Notes under the pieces: generated by a model
The model's input: only the letters and a program-made list of their open reading frames with translations
Told to the model about the DNA's origin: nothing
The model's database searches: none
Translations under genes and position numbers: made by a program
Assembly (NCBI RefSeq): GCF_051014445.1
Contig: NW_027488365.1
Location: 2,418,001-2,482,000, forward strand
Reading direction: 5' to 3'
Source: Colletes latitarsis
Lineage: Eukaryota > Arthropoda > Insecta > Hymenoptera > Colletidae
DNA length: 64,000 bases
Shown here: positions 11,181 to 25,499 of the stretch, one piece after another
Position numbering within the stretch: position 1 is the stretch's first letter
How the letters are laid out: each line of letters starts with the position of its first letter

Positions 11181-14100
11181 GTGGGATAGGTCTGGGATTT
11201 TCACTCATCAGACTCATACTTTCGCATTCTTCACATATTTGTTGAACGGATCCTGGGTTTTTTCTGGTTTGGATCACGTAGTAATGTGGGACCACACTGA
11301 AACAGTCAATTAAACCTGGTTTCGATCAATATTTTAGAGAATAATTCATGTTAGGCCTAGGTTAGGTCTGGGATTTGCTCGCATCAGGCTCATTCTTTCG
11401 CATATTTCTCATACTTGATGGCTAGATCCTGGGCTTTTTTTGGATTGCATCACGTAGTAATGATGTACAACACTGAAGCACTCAATTAAACCTGGTTTCC
11501 ATCAATATTTTAGAGAATAATTCATGTTAGGTCTAGGTTAGGTCAGGGATTTGCTCTCATCAGGCTCATTCTTTCGCATATTTCTCATACTTGATGGCTA
11601 GATCCTGGGCTTTTTTTGGATTGCATCAAGTAGTAATGAAGTTCAACACTGAAACTGTCAATTAAACCTGGTTTCCATCAATATTTTAGAGGATAATTCA
11701 TGTTAGGTCTAGGTTAGGTCTGGGATTTGCTCTCATCAGGCTCTTTCTTTCGCATATTTCTCATACATGTTGAACAGATACTGGGTTTTTTCTGGTTTGG
11801 AACCCGTAGTAATATGGGACCACACTGAAACAATAAATTAAACCTGGTCTTGATAAATATTTTAAAGGATAACGCATGTTAGGTCTGGGTTAGGTCTAGG
11901 ATTTGCCCTCATCAGGCTCATACTTTCGCATATTTCTCATACTTCATAGCTAGATCCTGGGCTGTTTCTGGATTGTATCACGTAGTAATGTGGTACCACG
12001 CTGAAACAGTCAATTAAACCTGGTTTCGATCAATATTTTAGAGGGGAACGCGAGTTATGTCTGGGATAGGTCTAGGATTTGCCCTCATCAGGCTCTTACT
12101 TTCGCATATTTCTCATACTTCATGCCTAGATCCTGGGCTATTTCTGGATTGGATCACGTAGTAAGGTGGTACCACACTGAAACATTCAATGAAACCTTGT
12201 CTCGATAAATATTTTAGAGGATAACGCATCTTAGGTCTGGGTTAGGTCTAAGATTTGCCCTCATCAGGCTCACAGTTTCGCGTTTTTCACATACTTGTTG
12301 AACAGATCCTGGGTTTTGTCTGGTTCGGATCACGAAGTAGTGTGGTACCACACTGAAACAGTCCATTAAACCTGGTTTCGCTCAATATTTTAGAAGATAA
12401 CGCATGTTAGGTCTAGGTTAGGTTCGGGATTTGCCCTCATCAGGGTCATACTTTCGCAGTTTTAACATGCATGTTGACCTGATCGAGGGTTTTTTCTGCT
12501 TTGGATCACGTAGTAAAGTGGTACCACAACTAAAACAGTCAATTAAACCTGGTTTCGATCACTATTTTAGAGGATAACGCAAGTTAGGTTTGGGACAGGT
12601 CTGGGATTAGCCCTCATCAGACTCATACTTTCGCTCACTTCACATACTCGTTGAGAAGATCCTGGGTTTTTTTCTGGTTTGGATCACGTAGTAATGTGGT
12701 ACCACACTGAAACAGTCGATTAAGCCTGGTTTCGATTAATATTTTTGGGATAACGCACGTTAGGTCTGGGGTAGGTCTGGGATTTGCCCTCATCAGCGTC
12801 ATACTTTCGCAGTTTTAACATCCATGTTGACCTGATCGAGGGTTTTTTCTGCTTTGGATCACGTAGTAAAGTGGTACCACACTAAAACAGTCAATTAAAC
12901 CTGGTTTCGATCAATATTTTAGAGGATAACGCATGTTAGGTCTAGGTTAGGCCTGGGATTTTCACTCATCAGACTCATACTTTCGTATTCTTCACATACT
13001 TGTTGAACAGATCCCTGGTTTTTTCTGGTCTGGGTCACGTAATAATGTGGTACCACACAGAAACAGCCCATTTAACCTGGTTTGGATCAATATTTTAGAG
13101 GATAACGCATGTTAGGTCTAGGATAGGCCTGGGATTTTCACTCATCAGACTCATACTTTCGCATTCTTCACATACTTGTTGAACGGATCCTGGGTTTTTT
13201 CTGGTTTGCATCACGTAGTAATGTGGGACCACACTGAAACAATCAATTAAACCTGGTCTTGATAAATATTTTAGAGAATAATTCATGTTAGGTCTAGGTT
13301 AGGTCTGGGATTTGCTCTCATCAGGCTCATTCTTTCGCATATTTCTCATACTTGATGGCTAGATCCTGGAGTTTTTCTGGATTGCATCACGTAGTAATGT
13401 GGTACCACACTGAAACAGTCAGTTAAACCTGGTTTCCATCAATATTTTACAGGACAACGCATGTTAGGTCTGGGATAGGCCTGGGATTTGCCCTGATCAG
13501 GATCATACTTTCGCAGTTTTAACATACATGTTGACCTGATCGAGGGTTTTTTCTGCTTTGCATCACGTAGTAAAGTGGTACCACACTGAAGCAGTCCATT
13601 AAACCTGGTTTGGATGAATATTTTAGAGGATAACGCATGTTAGGTTTGGGTTAGGTCTAGGATTTGCCCTCATCAGGCTCATACTTTCGCTTATTTCTCA
13701 TACTTCATGGCTAGATCCTGGGCTGTTTCTGGATTGTATCACGTAGTAATGTGGTACCACGCTGAAACAGTCAATTAAACCTGGTTTCGATCAATATTTT
13801 AGAGGATAACGCAAGTTAGGTCTGGGATAGGTCTGGGATTTGCCCTCATCAAACTCATACTTTCGCATTCTCCACATACTTGTTGAACGGATCCTGGGTT
13901 TTTACTGGTTTGGATCACGTAGCAATGTGGTACCACACTGAAACATTCAATTAACCCTGGTTTCCATCAATATCTTAGAGGACAACGGAAGTTAGGTCTG
14001 GGATAGGTCTGGGATTTGCCCTCATCAGGCTCATACTTTCGCGTTTTTCACATACTTGTTGAACGGATCCTGGGTTTTTACTGGTTTGGATCACATAGTA

Positions 14101-15534
14101 ATGTGGTACCACACTGAAACAGTAGATTAAACCAGGTTTCGATCAATATTTTAGAGAATAATTCATGTTAGGTCTAGGTTAGGCCTGGGATTTTCACTCA
14201 TCAGACTCATACTTTCGCATTCTTCACATACTTGTTGTACGGATCCTGGGTTTTTTCTGGTTTGGATCACGTAGTAATGTGGGACCACACTGAAATAGAC
14301 AATTAAACCTGGTTTCGATCAATATTTTAGAGAATAATTCATGTTAGGTTTAGGTTAAGTCTGGGATTTGCTCTCATCAGGCTCATTCTTTCGCATATTT
14401 CCCGTACTTGATGGCTAGATCCTGGGCTTTTTCTGGATTGCATCACGTAGTAATGAAGTACAACACTGAAACAGGCAATTAAACCTGGTTTCCATCTATA
14501 TCTTAGAGGACAACGCAAGTTAGGTCTGGGATAGGTCTGGGATTTGCCCTCATCAGGGTCATACCTTCGCAGTTCTAACATACATGTTCACCTGATCGAG
14601 TGTTTTTTCTGCTTTGGATCACGTAGTAAAGTGGTACCACACTGAAGCAGTCCATTAAACCTGGTTTGGATCAATATTTTAGAGGATAACGCATGTTAGG
14701 TCTAGGTTAGCCCTGGGATTTTCACTCATCAGACTCATACTTTCGCATTCTTCACATACTTGTTGAACGGATCCTGGGTTTTTTCTGGTTTGGATCACGT
14801 AGTAATGTGGGACCACAATGAAACAATCAATTAAACCTGGTCATGATAAATATTTTAGAGGATAACGCATGTTAGGTCTGGGTTAGGTCTAGGATTTGCC
14901 CTCGTCAGGCTCATACTTTCGCATATTTCTCAGACTTCATGGCTAGATCCTGGGCTATTTCTGGATTAGATCACGTAGTAATGTGCTACCACACTGAAAC
15001 ATTCAATTAAAGCAGGTCTTGATAAATATTTTAGAGGAAAACACACGTTAGGTCTGGGTCAGGTCTAGAATTTGCCCTCATCAGGCTCATACTTTCGCAT
15101 ATTTCTCATACTTCATGGCTACATCCTGGACTGTTTCTGGATTGTATCACGTAGTAATGTGGTACCACGCTGAAACAGTCAATTAAACCTGGTTTCGATC
15201 AATATTTTAGAGGATAACGCATGTTAGGTCTGGGTTAGGTCTGGGATTTGCTCTCATCAGGCTCATTCTTTCGCATATATCTCATACTTGACGGCTAGAT
15301 CCTGGGCTTTTTCTGGATTGCATCACGTAGTAATGAAGTACAACACTGAAACAGTCAATTAAACCTGGTTTCGATCAATATTTTAGAGAATAATTCATGT
15401 TTGGTCTAGGTTAGGTCTGGGATTTGCTCTCATCAGGCTCATTCTTTCGCATATTTCTCATACTTGATGGCTAGATCCTCGGCTTTCTGTGGATTGCATC
15501 ACGTAGTAATGAAGTACAACACTGAAACAGTCAA
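11181..15534 (+). repeat. Mosaic array segment with few long duplications
   Basis: This stretch holds about 25 monomers of mixed subfamilies. Apart from single-monomer similarities, the only block pairing I noticed is 15.00-15.24 kb with 16.41-16.64 kb, at an offset of 1,410 bp. Single-copy variants are commoner here than elsewhere, such as GAGGGGAACGCGAG near 12040 and AATATTTTTGGGATAACGC near 12740. It may be the oldest or least recently rearranged part of the window (inference). Confidence 0.6.
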
Positions 15535-17547
15535 TTAAACCTGGTTTGGATCAATATTTTAGAGGATAACGCATGTTAGGTCTAGGTTAGGTCTGGGGTT
15601 TTCACTCATCAGACTCATACTTTCGCATTCTTCACATACTTGTTGAACGGATCCTGGGTTTTTTCTGGTTTGGATCACGTAGTAATGTGGGACCACACCG
15701 AAACAATCAATTAAACCTGGTCTTGATAAATATTTTAGAGGATAACGCATGTCAGGTCTGGGATAGGTCTGGGATTTGACCTCATCAGGGTCATACTTTC
15801 GCAGTTTTAACATGCATGTTGACCTGATCGAGGGTTTTTTCTGCTTTGGATCACGTAGTAAAGTGGTACCACAACTAAAACAGTCAATTAAACCTGGTTT
15901 CGATCATTATTTTAGAGGATAACGCAAGTTAGGTCTGGGATAGGTCTGGGATTAGCCCTCATCAGACTCATACTTTCGCATTCTTCACATACTTGTTGAA
16001 CGGATCCTGGGTTTTTCCTGGTTTGGATCACGAAGTAATGTGGGACCACACTGAAACAATCAATTAAACCTGGTCATGATAAATATTTTAGAGGATAACG
16101 CATGTTAGGTCTGGGATAGGTCTGGGATTTGCCCTCATCAGACTCACACTTTCGCACACTTCACATACTCGTTGAACAGATGCTGGGTTATCTTCTGGTT
16201 TGGATCACATAGTAATGTGGTACCACACTGAAACAGTCGATTAAATCAGGTTTCGATCAATATTTTTGAGGATAACGCATGTTAGGTCTAGGTTAGGCCT
16301 GGGATGTGCCCTCATCAGGGTCATACTTTCGCAGTTTTATCATACATGTTGACGTGATCGGGGGTTTTTTCTGCTTTGGATCACGTAGTAAAGTGGTACC
16401 ACACTGAAACATTCAATTAAAGCAGGTCTTGATAAATATTTTAGAGGAAAACACATGTTAGGTCTGGGTCAGGTCTGGAATTTGCCCTCATCAGGCTCAT
16501 ACTTTCGCATATTTCTCATACTTCACGGCTACATCCTGGGCTGTTTCTGGATTGTATCACGTAGTAATGTGGTACCACGCTGAAACAGTCAATTAAACCT
16601 GGTTTCGATCAATATTTTAGAGGATAACGCATGTTAGGTTTGGGATAGGTCTGGGATTTGCCCTCATCAGACTCATACTTTCGCACACTTCACATACTCG
16701 TTGAACAGATGCTGGGTTATCTTCTGGTTTGGATCACATAGTAATGTGGTACCACACTGAAACAGTCGATTAAATCAGGTTTCGATCAATATTTTTGAGG
16801 ATAACGCATGTTAGGTCTAGGTTAGGCCTGGGATGTGCCCTCATCAGGGTCATACTTTCGCAGTTTTATCATACATGTTGACGTGATCGGGGGTTTTTTC
16901 TGCTTTGGATCACGTAGTAAAGTGGTACCACACTGAAACAGTCCACTAAACCTGGTTTGGATCAATATTTTAGAGGATAACGCATGTTAGGTCTGGGTTA
17001 GGTCTAGGATTTGCCCTCGTCAGGCTCATACTTTCGCATATTTCTCAGACTTCATGGCTAGATCCCGGGCTATTTCTGGATCACATCACGTAGTATTGTG
17101 GTACCACACTGAAACATTCAATTAAAGCAGGTCTTGATAAATATTTTAGAGGAAAACGCATGTTAGGTCTGGGTCAGGTCTAGAATTTGCCCTCATCAGG
17201 CTCATACTTTCGCATATTTCTCATACTTCATGACTAGATCCTGGGCTATTTCTGGATTGTATCACGTAGTAACGTGGTACCACGCTGAAACAGTCAATTA
17301 AACCTGGTCTTGATAAATATTTTAGAGGATAACGCATGTTAGGTCTGGGATAGGTCTAGGATTTGCCCTCATCAGACTCATACTTTCGCACACTTCACAT
17401 ACACGTTGAACAGATCCTGGGTTATTTTCTGGTTTGGATCACACAGTAATGTGGTACCACACAGAAACAGTCGATTAAACCAGGTTTCGATCAATATTTT
17501 AGAGCATAACGCAAGTTAGGTCTGGGATAGGTCTGGGATTTGCCCTC
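15535..17547 (+). repeat. Duplicated segment, partner at 20471-21954
   Basis: 15535-16411 matches 20471-21347 at an offset of 4,936 bp. The match resumes at 16941-17547 with 21348-21954 at an offset of 4,407 bp. The difference is exactly 529 bp, about three monomers, and equals the extra unit described at 16112-16940. The mismatches flanking the jump coincide (16412 and 16941 against 21348). The pair therefore differs by gain or loss of one three-monomer unit. Confidence 0.78.
16112..16940 (+). repeat. Three-monomer (529-bp) local duplication
   Basis: 16112-16411 recurs at 16641-16940, 529 bp away, with one difference seen (GACTCACACT versus GACTCATACT). Both copies carry the unusual GATGCTGGGTTATCTTC, the GCCTGGGATGTGCCC variant and TGACGTGATCGGGGG. 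The sequence between resembles 15.00-15.24 kb. The related segment at 20.5-21.95 kb has only one copy, so this is either an expansion here or a contraction there. Confidence 0.78.
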
Positions 17548-20253
17548 ATCAGGCTCATACTTTCGCGTTTTTCACTTACTTGTTGAACTGATCCTGGGTT
17601 TTTTCTGGTTTGGATCACGTAGCAATGTGGTACCACACTGAAACAGTCAATTAAACCTGGACTTGATAAATATTTTAGAGGATAACGCATGTTAGGTCTG
17701 GGATAGGTCTAGGATTTGCCCTCATCAGACTCATACTTTCGCACACTTCACATACTCGTTGAACAGATCCTGGGTTATTTTCTGGTTTGGATCACATAGT
17801 AATGTGGTACCACACTGAAACAGTCGATTAAACCAGGTTTCGATCAATATTTTTGAGGATAACGCATGTTAGGTCTAGGTTAGGTCTGGGATTAGCCCTC
17901 ATCAGACTCATACTTTCGCATTCTTCACATACTTGTTGAACGGATCCTGGGTTTTTTCTGGTTTGGATCACGTAGTAATGTGGGACCACACTGAAACAAT
18001 CAATTAAACCTGGTCATGATAAATATTTTAGAGGATAACGCATGTTAGGTCTGGGTTAGGTCTAGGATTTGCCCTCGTCAGGCTCATACTTTCGCATATT
18101 TCTCATACTTCATGGCTAGATCCTGGGCAATTTCTGGATTGGATCACGTAGTAATGTGGTACCACACTGAAACAGCCAATTAAACCTGGTTTTCATCAAT
18201 ATTTTAGAGAATAATTCATGTTATGTCTAGGTTAGGTCTGGGATTTGCTCTCATCAGGCTCATTCTTTCGCATATTTCTCATACTTGATGGATAGATCCT
18301 GGGCTTTTTCTGGATCGCATCACGTAGTAATGAAGTACAACACTGAAACAGACAATTAAACCTGGTTTCCATCAATATCTTAGAGGACAACGCAGGTTAG
18401 GTCTGGGATATGTCTGGGATTTGCCCTCATCAGGGTCATACTTTCGCAGTTCTAACATACATGTTGACCAGATCGAGTGTTTTTTCTGCTTTGGATCACG
18501 TAGTAAAGTGGTACCACAATGAAACAATCAATTAAGCCTGGTCATGATAAATATTTTAAAGGATAGCGCATGTTAGGTCTGGGTTAGGTCTAGGATTTGC
18601 CCTCGTCAGGCTCATACTTTCGCATATTTCTCATACTTCATGGCTAGATCCTGGGCTATTTCTGGATCACATCACGTAGTATTGTGGTACCACACTGAAA
18701 CATTCAATTAAAGCAGGTCTTGATAAATATTTTAGAGGAAAACGCATGTTAGGTCTGGGTCAGGTCTAGAATTTGCCCTCATCAGGCTCATACTTTCGCA
18801 TATTTCTCATACTTCATGACTAGATCCTGGGCTATTTCTGGATTGTATCACGTAGTAACGTGGTACCACGCTGAAACAGTCAATTAAACCTGGTCTTGAT
18901 AAATATTTTAGAGGATAACGCATGTTAGGTCTGGGATAGGTCTAGGATTTGCCCTCATCAGACTCATACTTTCGCACACTTCACATACACGTTGAACAGA
19001 TCCTGGGTTATTTTCTGGTTTGGATCACACAGTAATGTGGTACCACACAGAAACAGTCGATTAAACCAGGTTTCGATCAATATTTTAGAGCATAACGCAA
19101 GTTAGGTCTGGGATAGGTCTGGGATTTGCCCTCATCAGGCTCATACTTTCGCGTTTTTCACTTACTTGTTGAACTGATCCTGGGTTTTTTCTGGTTTGGA
19201 TCACGTAGCAATGTGGTACCACACTGAAACAGTCAATTAAACCTGGACTTGATAAATATTTTAGAGGATAACGCATGTTAGGTCTGGGATAGGTCTAGGA
19301 TTTGCCCTCATCAGACTCATACTTTCGCACACTTCACATACTCGTTGAACAGATCCTGGGTTATTTTCTGGTTTGGATCACATAGTAATGTGGTACCACA
19401 CTGAAACAGTCGATTAAACCAGGTTTCGATCAATATTTTTGAGGATAACGCATGTTAGGTCTAGGTTAGGTCTGGGATTAGCCCTCATCAGACTCATACT
19501 TTCGCATTCTTCACATACTTGTTGAACGGATCCTGGGTTTTTTCTGGTTTGGATCACGTAGTAATGTGGGACCACACTGAAACAATCAATTAAACCTGGT
19601 CATGATAAATATTTTAGAGGATAACGCATGTTAGGTCTGGGTTAGGTCTAGGATTTGCCCTCGTCAGGCTCATACTTTCGCATATTTCTCATACTTCATG
19701 GCTAGATCCTGGGCAATTTCTGGATTGGATCACGTAGTAATGTGGTACCACACTGAAACAGCCAATTAAACCTGGTTTTCATCAATATTTTAGAGAATAA
19801 TTCATGTTATGTCTAGGTTAGGTCTGGGATTTGCTCTCATCAGGCTCATTCTTTCGCATATTTCTCATACTTGATGGATAGATCCTGGGCTTTTTCTGGA
19901 TCGCATCACGTAGTAATGAAGTACAACACTGAAACAGACAATTAAACCTGGTTTCCATCAATATCTTAGAGGACAACGCAGGTTAGGTCTGGGATATGTC
20001 TGGGATTTGCCCTCATCAGGGTCATACTTTCGCAGTTCTAACATACATGTTGACCAGATCGAGTGTTTTTTCTGCTTTGGATCACGTAGTAAAGTGGTAC
20101 CACAATGAAACAATCAATTAAGCCTGGTCATGATAAATATTTTAAAGGATAGCGCATGTTAGGTCTGGGTTAGGTCTAGGATTTGCCCTCGTCAGGCTCA
20201 TACTTTCGCATATTTCTCATACTTCATGGCTAGATCCTGGGCTATTTCTGGAT
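17067..20253 (+). repeat. 1,586-bp tandem duplication (9 monomers)
   Basis: Two adjacent copies occupy 17067-18652 and 18653-20238, and the match runs on to 20253. Flanking mismatches are C at 17066 versus T at 18652, and C at 18668 versus T at 20254. Distinctive variants appear in both: GGATCACATCACGTAGTATT, GAAAACGCATG, TTTTCACTTACTTG, GACCAGATCGAGTG and TTTTAAAGGATAGCGC. No difference was seen in the lines compared, which suggests a recent unequal exchange. An assembly duplication of identical repeats is the alternative. Confidence 0.85.
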
Positions 20254-20470
20254 TGGATCACGTAGTAATGTGGTTCCACACTGAAACAATCAATTAAACC
20301 GGGTTTCCATCTATATCTTAGAGGACAACGCAAGTTAGGTCTGGGATAGGTCTAGGATTTGCCCTCATCAGACTCATACTTTCGCACACTTCACATACTC
20401 GTTGAACAGATCCTGGGTTATTTTCTGGTTTGGATCACATAGTAATGTGGTACCACACTGAAACAGTCGA

Positions 20471-21954
20471 TTAAACCTGGTTTGGATCAATATTTTAGAG
20501 GATAACGCATGTTAGGTCTAGGTTAGGTCTGGGGTTTTCACTCATCAGACTCATACTTTCGCATTCTTCACATACTTGTTGAACGGATCCTGGGTTTTTT
20601 CTGGTTTGGATCACGTAGTAATGTGGGACCACACCGAAACAATCAATTAAACCTGGTCTTGATAAATATTTTAGAGGATAACGCATGTCAGGTCTGGGAT
20701 AGGTCTGGGATTTGACCTCATCAGGGTCATACTTTCGCAGTTTTAACATGCATGTTGACCTGATCGAGGGTTTTTTCTGCTTTGGATCACGTAGTAAAGT
20801 GGTACCACAACTAAAACAGTCAATTAAACCTGGTTTCGATCATTATTTTAGAGGATAACGCAAGTTAGGTCTGGGATAGGTCTGGGATTAGCCCTCATCA
20901 GACTCATACTTTCGCATTCTTCACATACTTGTTGAACGGATCCTGGGTTTTTTCTGGTTTGGATCACGAAGTAATGTGGGACCACACTGAAACAATCAAT
21001 TAAACCTGGTCATGATAAATATTTTAGAGCATAACGCATGTTAGGTCTGGGATAGGTCTGGGATTTGCCCTCATCAGACTCATACTTTCGCACACTTCAC
21101 ATACTCGTTGAACAGATGCTGGGTTATCTTCTGGTTTGGATCACATAGTAATGTGGTACCACACTGAAACAGTCGATTAAATCAGGTTTCGATCAATATT
21201 TTTGAGGATAACGCATGTTAGGTCTAGGTTAGGCCTGGGATGTGCCCTCATCAGGGTCATACTTTCGCAGTTTTATCATACATGTTGACGTGATCGGGGG
21301 TTTTTTCTGCTTTGGATCACGTAGTAAAGTGGTACCACACTGAAACAGTCCACGAAACCTGGTTTGGATCAATATTTTAGAGGATAACGCATGTTAGGTC
21401 TGGGTTAGGTCTAGGATTTGCCCTCGTCAGGCTCATACTTTCGCATATTTCTCAGACTTCATGGCTAGATCCTGGGCTATTTTTGGATTAGATCACGTAG
21501 TAATGTGGTACCACACTGAAACATTCAATTAAAGCAGGTCTTGATAAATATTTTAGAGGAAAACGCATGTTAGGTCTGGGTCAGGTCTAGAATTTGCCCT
21601 CATCAGGCTCATACTTTCGCATATTTCTCATACTTCATGGCTAGATCCTGGGCTATTTCTGGATTATATCACGTAGTAACGTGGTACCACGCTGAAACAG
21701 TCAATTAAACCTGGTCTTGATAAATATTTTAGAGGATAACGCATGTTAGGTCTGGGATAGGTCTAGGATTTGCCCTCATCAGACTCATACTTTCGCACGC
21801 TTCACATACACGTTGAACAGATCCTGGGTTATTTTCTGGTTTGGATCACACAGTAATGTGGTACCACACAGAAACAGTCGATTAAACCAGGTTTCGATCA
21901 ATATTTTAGAGCATAACGCAAGTTAGGTCTGGGATAGGTCTGGGATTTGCCCTC
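20471..21954 (+). repeat. Second copy of the 15.5-17.5 kb segment
   Basis: This is the partner of 15535-17547 without the 529-bp extra unit. It lies immediately after the 1,586-bp tandem pair. It has small private changes, such as GAGCATAACGC near 21028, CCACGAAACC near 21351 and GCACGCTTCAC near 21795. The array between the two copies was therefore amplified by at least two separate events. Confidence 0.78.
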
Positions 21955-24900
21955 GTCAGGCTCATACTTTCGCATTCTTCACATACTTGTTGAACTGATC
22001 CTGGGTTTTTTCTGGTTTGGATCACGTAGTAATGTGGTACCACACAGAAACAGTCGATTAAACCCGGCATCGATCAATATTTTAGAGGACAACGCAAGTT
22101 AAGTCTGGGATAGGTCTGGGATTTGACCTCATCAGACTCATACTTTCGCACACTTCCCATACTCGTTGAACAGATCCTGGGTTATTTTCTGGTTTGGATC
22201 ACATAGTAATGTGGTACCACACTGAAACAGTAGATTAAACCAGGTTTCGATCAATATTTTAGAGAATAATTCATGTTAGATCTAGGTTAGGCCTGGGATT
22301 TTCACTCATCAGACACATACTTTCACATTCTTCACGTACTTGTTGAACGGATCCTGGGTTTTTTCTGGTTTGGATCACGTAGTAATGTGGGACCACACTG
22401 AAACAGTCAATTAAACCTGGTTTCGGTCAATATTTTAGAGAATAATTCATGTTAGGTCTAGGTTAGGTCTGGGATTTGCTCTCAGCAGGCTCATTCTTTC
22501 GCATATCTCTCATACTTGATGGCTAGATCCTGGGCTTTTTCTGGATTGCATCACGTAGTAATGAAGTACAACACTGAAACAGTCAATTAAACCTGGTTTC
22601 CATCAATATCTTAGAGGACAACGCAAGTTAGGTCTGGGATAGGTCTGGGATTTGCCCTCATCAGGGTCATACTTTCGCAGTTCTAACATACATGTTGACC
22701 TGATCGAGTGTTTTTTCTGCTTTGGATCACGTAGTAAAGTGGTACCACACTGAAACAGTCCATTAAACCTGGTTTGGATCAATATTTTAGAGGATAACGC
22801 ATGTTAGGTCTAGGTTAGGTCCGGGATTTTCACTCATCAGACTCATACTTTCGCATTCTTCACATACTTGTTGAACGGATCCTGGGTTTTTTCTGGTTTC
22901 GATCACGTAGTAATGTGGGACCACACCGAAACAATCAATTAAACCTGGTCTTGATAAATATTTTAGAGGATAACGCATGTCAGGTCTGGGATAAGTCTGG
23001 GTTTTGACCTCATCAGGGTCATACTTTCGCAGTTTTAACATGCATGTTGACCTGATCGAGGGTTTTTTCTGCTTTGGATCACGCAGTAAAGTGGTACCAC
23101 AACTAAAACAGTCAATTAAACCTGGTTTCGATCATTATTGTAGAGGATAACGCAAGTCAGGTCTGGGATAGGTCTGGGATTAGCCCTCATCAGACTCATA
23201 CTTACGCATTCTTCAGATACTTGTTGAACGGATCCTGGGTTTTTTCTGGTTTGGATCACGTAGTAATGTGGGACCACACTGAAACAATCAATTAAACCTG
23301 GTCATGATAAATATTTTAGAGGATAACGCATGTTAGGTCTGGGTTAGGTCTAGGATTTGCCCTCGTCAGGCTCATACTTTCGCATATTTCTCATACTTCA
23401 TGGCTAGATCCTGGGCTATTTCTGGATTGGATCACGTAGTAATGTGGTACCACACTGAAACAGTCAATTAAACCTGGTTTTGATCAATATTTTAGAGAAT
23501 AATTCATGTTATGTCTAGGTTAGGTCTGGGATTTGCCACATCAGGGTCATACTTTCGCATTTTTCACATACTTGTTGAACAGATCCTGGGTTTTTTCTGG
23601 TTTGGATCGCGCAATAATGTGGTACCACACAGAAGCAGCCCACTGAACCTGGTTTCGATCAATATTTTAGAGGATAACGAAAGTTATGTCTAGGTTAGGC
23701 CTGGGATTTGCCCTCATCAGACTCATACTTTCGCGTTTTTCACTTACTTGTTGAACTGATCCTGGGTTTTTTCTGGTTTGGATCACGTAGCAATGTGGTA
23801 CCACACTGAAACAGTCAATTAAACCTGGTCTTGATAAATATTTTAGAGGATAACGCATGTTAGGTCTGGGATAGGTCTAGGATTTGCCCTCATCAGACTC
23901 ATACTTTCGCACACTTCACACACTCGTTGAACAGATCCTGGGTTATTTTCTGGTTTGGATCACATAGTAATGTGGTACCACACTGAAACAGTCGATTAAA
24001 CCAGGTTTCGATCAATATTTTTGAGGATAACGCATGTTAGGTCTAGGTTAGGCCTGGGACTTTCACTCATCAGACTCATTCTTTCGCATTCTTCACATAC
24101 TTGTTGAACGGATCCTGGGATTTTTCTGGTTTGGTTCACGTAGTGATGTGGTACCACACTGAAACAGTCCATTAAACCTGGTTTCGCTCTATATTTTAGA
24201 AGACAACGCATGTTAGGTCTAGGTTAGGCCTGGGATTTGCCCTCATCAGGGTCATACTTTCGCAGTTTTAACATGCATGTTGACCTGATCGAGGGTTTTT
24301 TCTGCTTTGTATCACGTAGTAAAGTGGTATCACAGTGAAACAGTCCACTAAACCTGGTTTGGATCAATATTTTAGAGGATAACGCATGTTAGGTCTAGGT
24401 TAGCCCTGAGATTTTCGCTCATCAGACTCATACTTTCGCATTCTTCAGATACTTGTTGAACGGATCCTGGGTTTTTTCTGGATTGCATCACGTAGTAATG
24501 AAGTACAACACTGAAGCAGTCAATTAAACCTGGTTTCCATCAATATTTTACAGGACAACGCATGTTAGGTCTAGGTTAGGCCTGGGATTTGCCCTCATCA
24601 GGGTCATACTTTCGCAGTTTTAACATGCATGTTGACCTGATCGAGGGTTTTTTCTGCTTTGGATCACGTAGTAAAGTGGTACCACACAAAAACGGTCAAT
24701 TAAACCTGGTTTCGATCAATATTTTAGAGGATAACGCAAGTTAGGTCTGGGACAGGTCTAGGGTTTGCCCTCATCAGGCTCATTCTTTCGCATATTTCTC
24801 ATACTTGATGGCTAGATCCTGGGCTTTTTCTGGATTGCATCACGTAGTATTGTGGTACCACACTGAAACAGTCGATTAAACCTGGTTTCGCTCAATATTT

Positions 24901-25499
24901 TAGAAGATAACGCATGTTAGGTCTAGGTTAGGCCTGGGATTTGCCCTCATCAGGGTCATACTTTCGCAGTTTTAACATGCATGTTGACCTGATCGAGGGT
25001 TTTTTCTGCTTTGGATCACGTAGTAAAGTGGCACCACACTAAAACGGTCAATTAAACCTGGTTTCCATCACTATCTTAGAGGACAGTGCAAGTTAGGTCT
25101 GGGGTAGGTCTGGGATTTGCCCACATCAGGCTCATACTTTCGCGTTTTTCACATACTTGTTGAACAGATCCTGGGTTTTTTCTGGTTTGGATCACGTAGT
25201 AATGTGGTACCACACTGAAACAGTCAATTAAACCTGGTTTTGATGAATATTTTAGAGAATAATTCATGTTAGGTCTAGGTTAGGCCTGGGATTTGCTCTC
25301 ATCAGGCTCATTCTTTCGCATATTTCTCATACTAGATGGCTGGATCCTGGGCATTTTCTGGATTGCATCACGTAGTAATGAAGTACAACACTGAAACACT
25401 CAATTAAACCTGGTTTCGATCAATATTATTGAGGATAACGCATGTTAGGTCAAGGTTAGGCCTGGGATTTTCACTCATCAGACTCATACTTTCGCATTC
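21955..25499 (+). repeat. Mosaic segment with long-range partners
   Basis: Two blocks here have distant near-copies. About 22725-23478 matches about 43484-44237 at an offset of 20,759 bp. About 24.56-25.20 kb matches about 58.23-58.86 kb at an offset of 33,665 bp, sharing GGGACAGGTCTAGGG, GAGGACAGTGCAAG and GGGGTAGG. The rest is ordinary mixed monomers. Confidence 0.7.
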
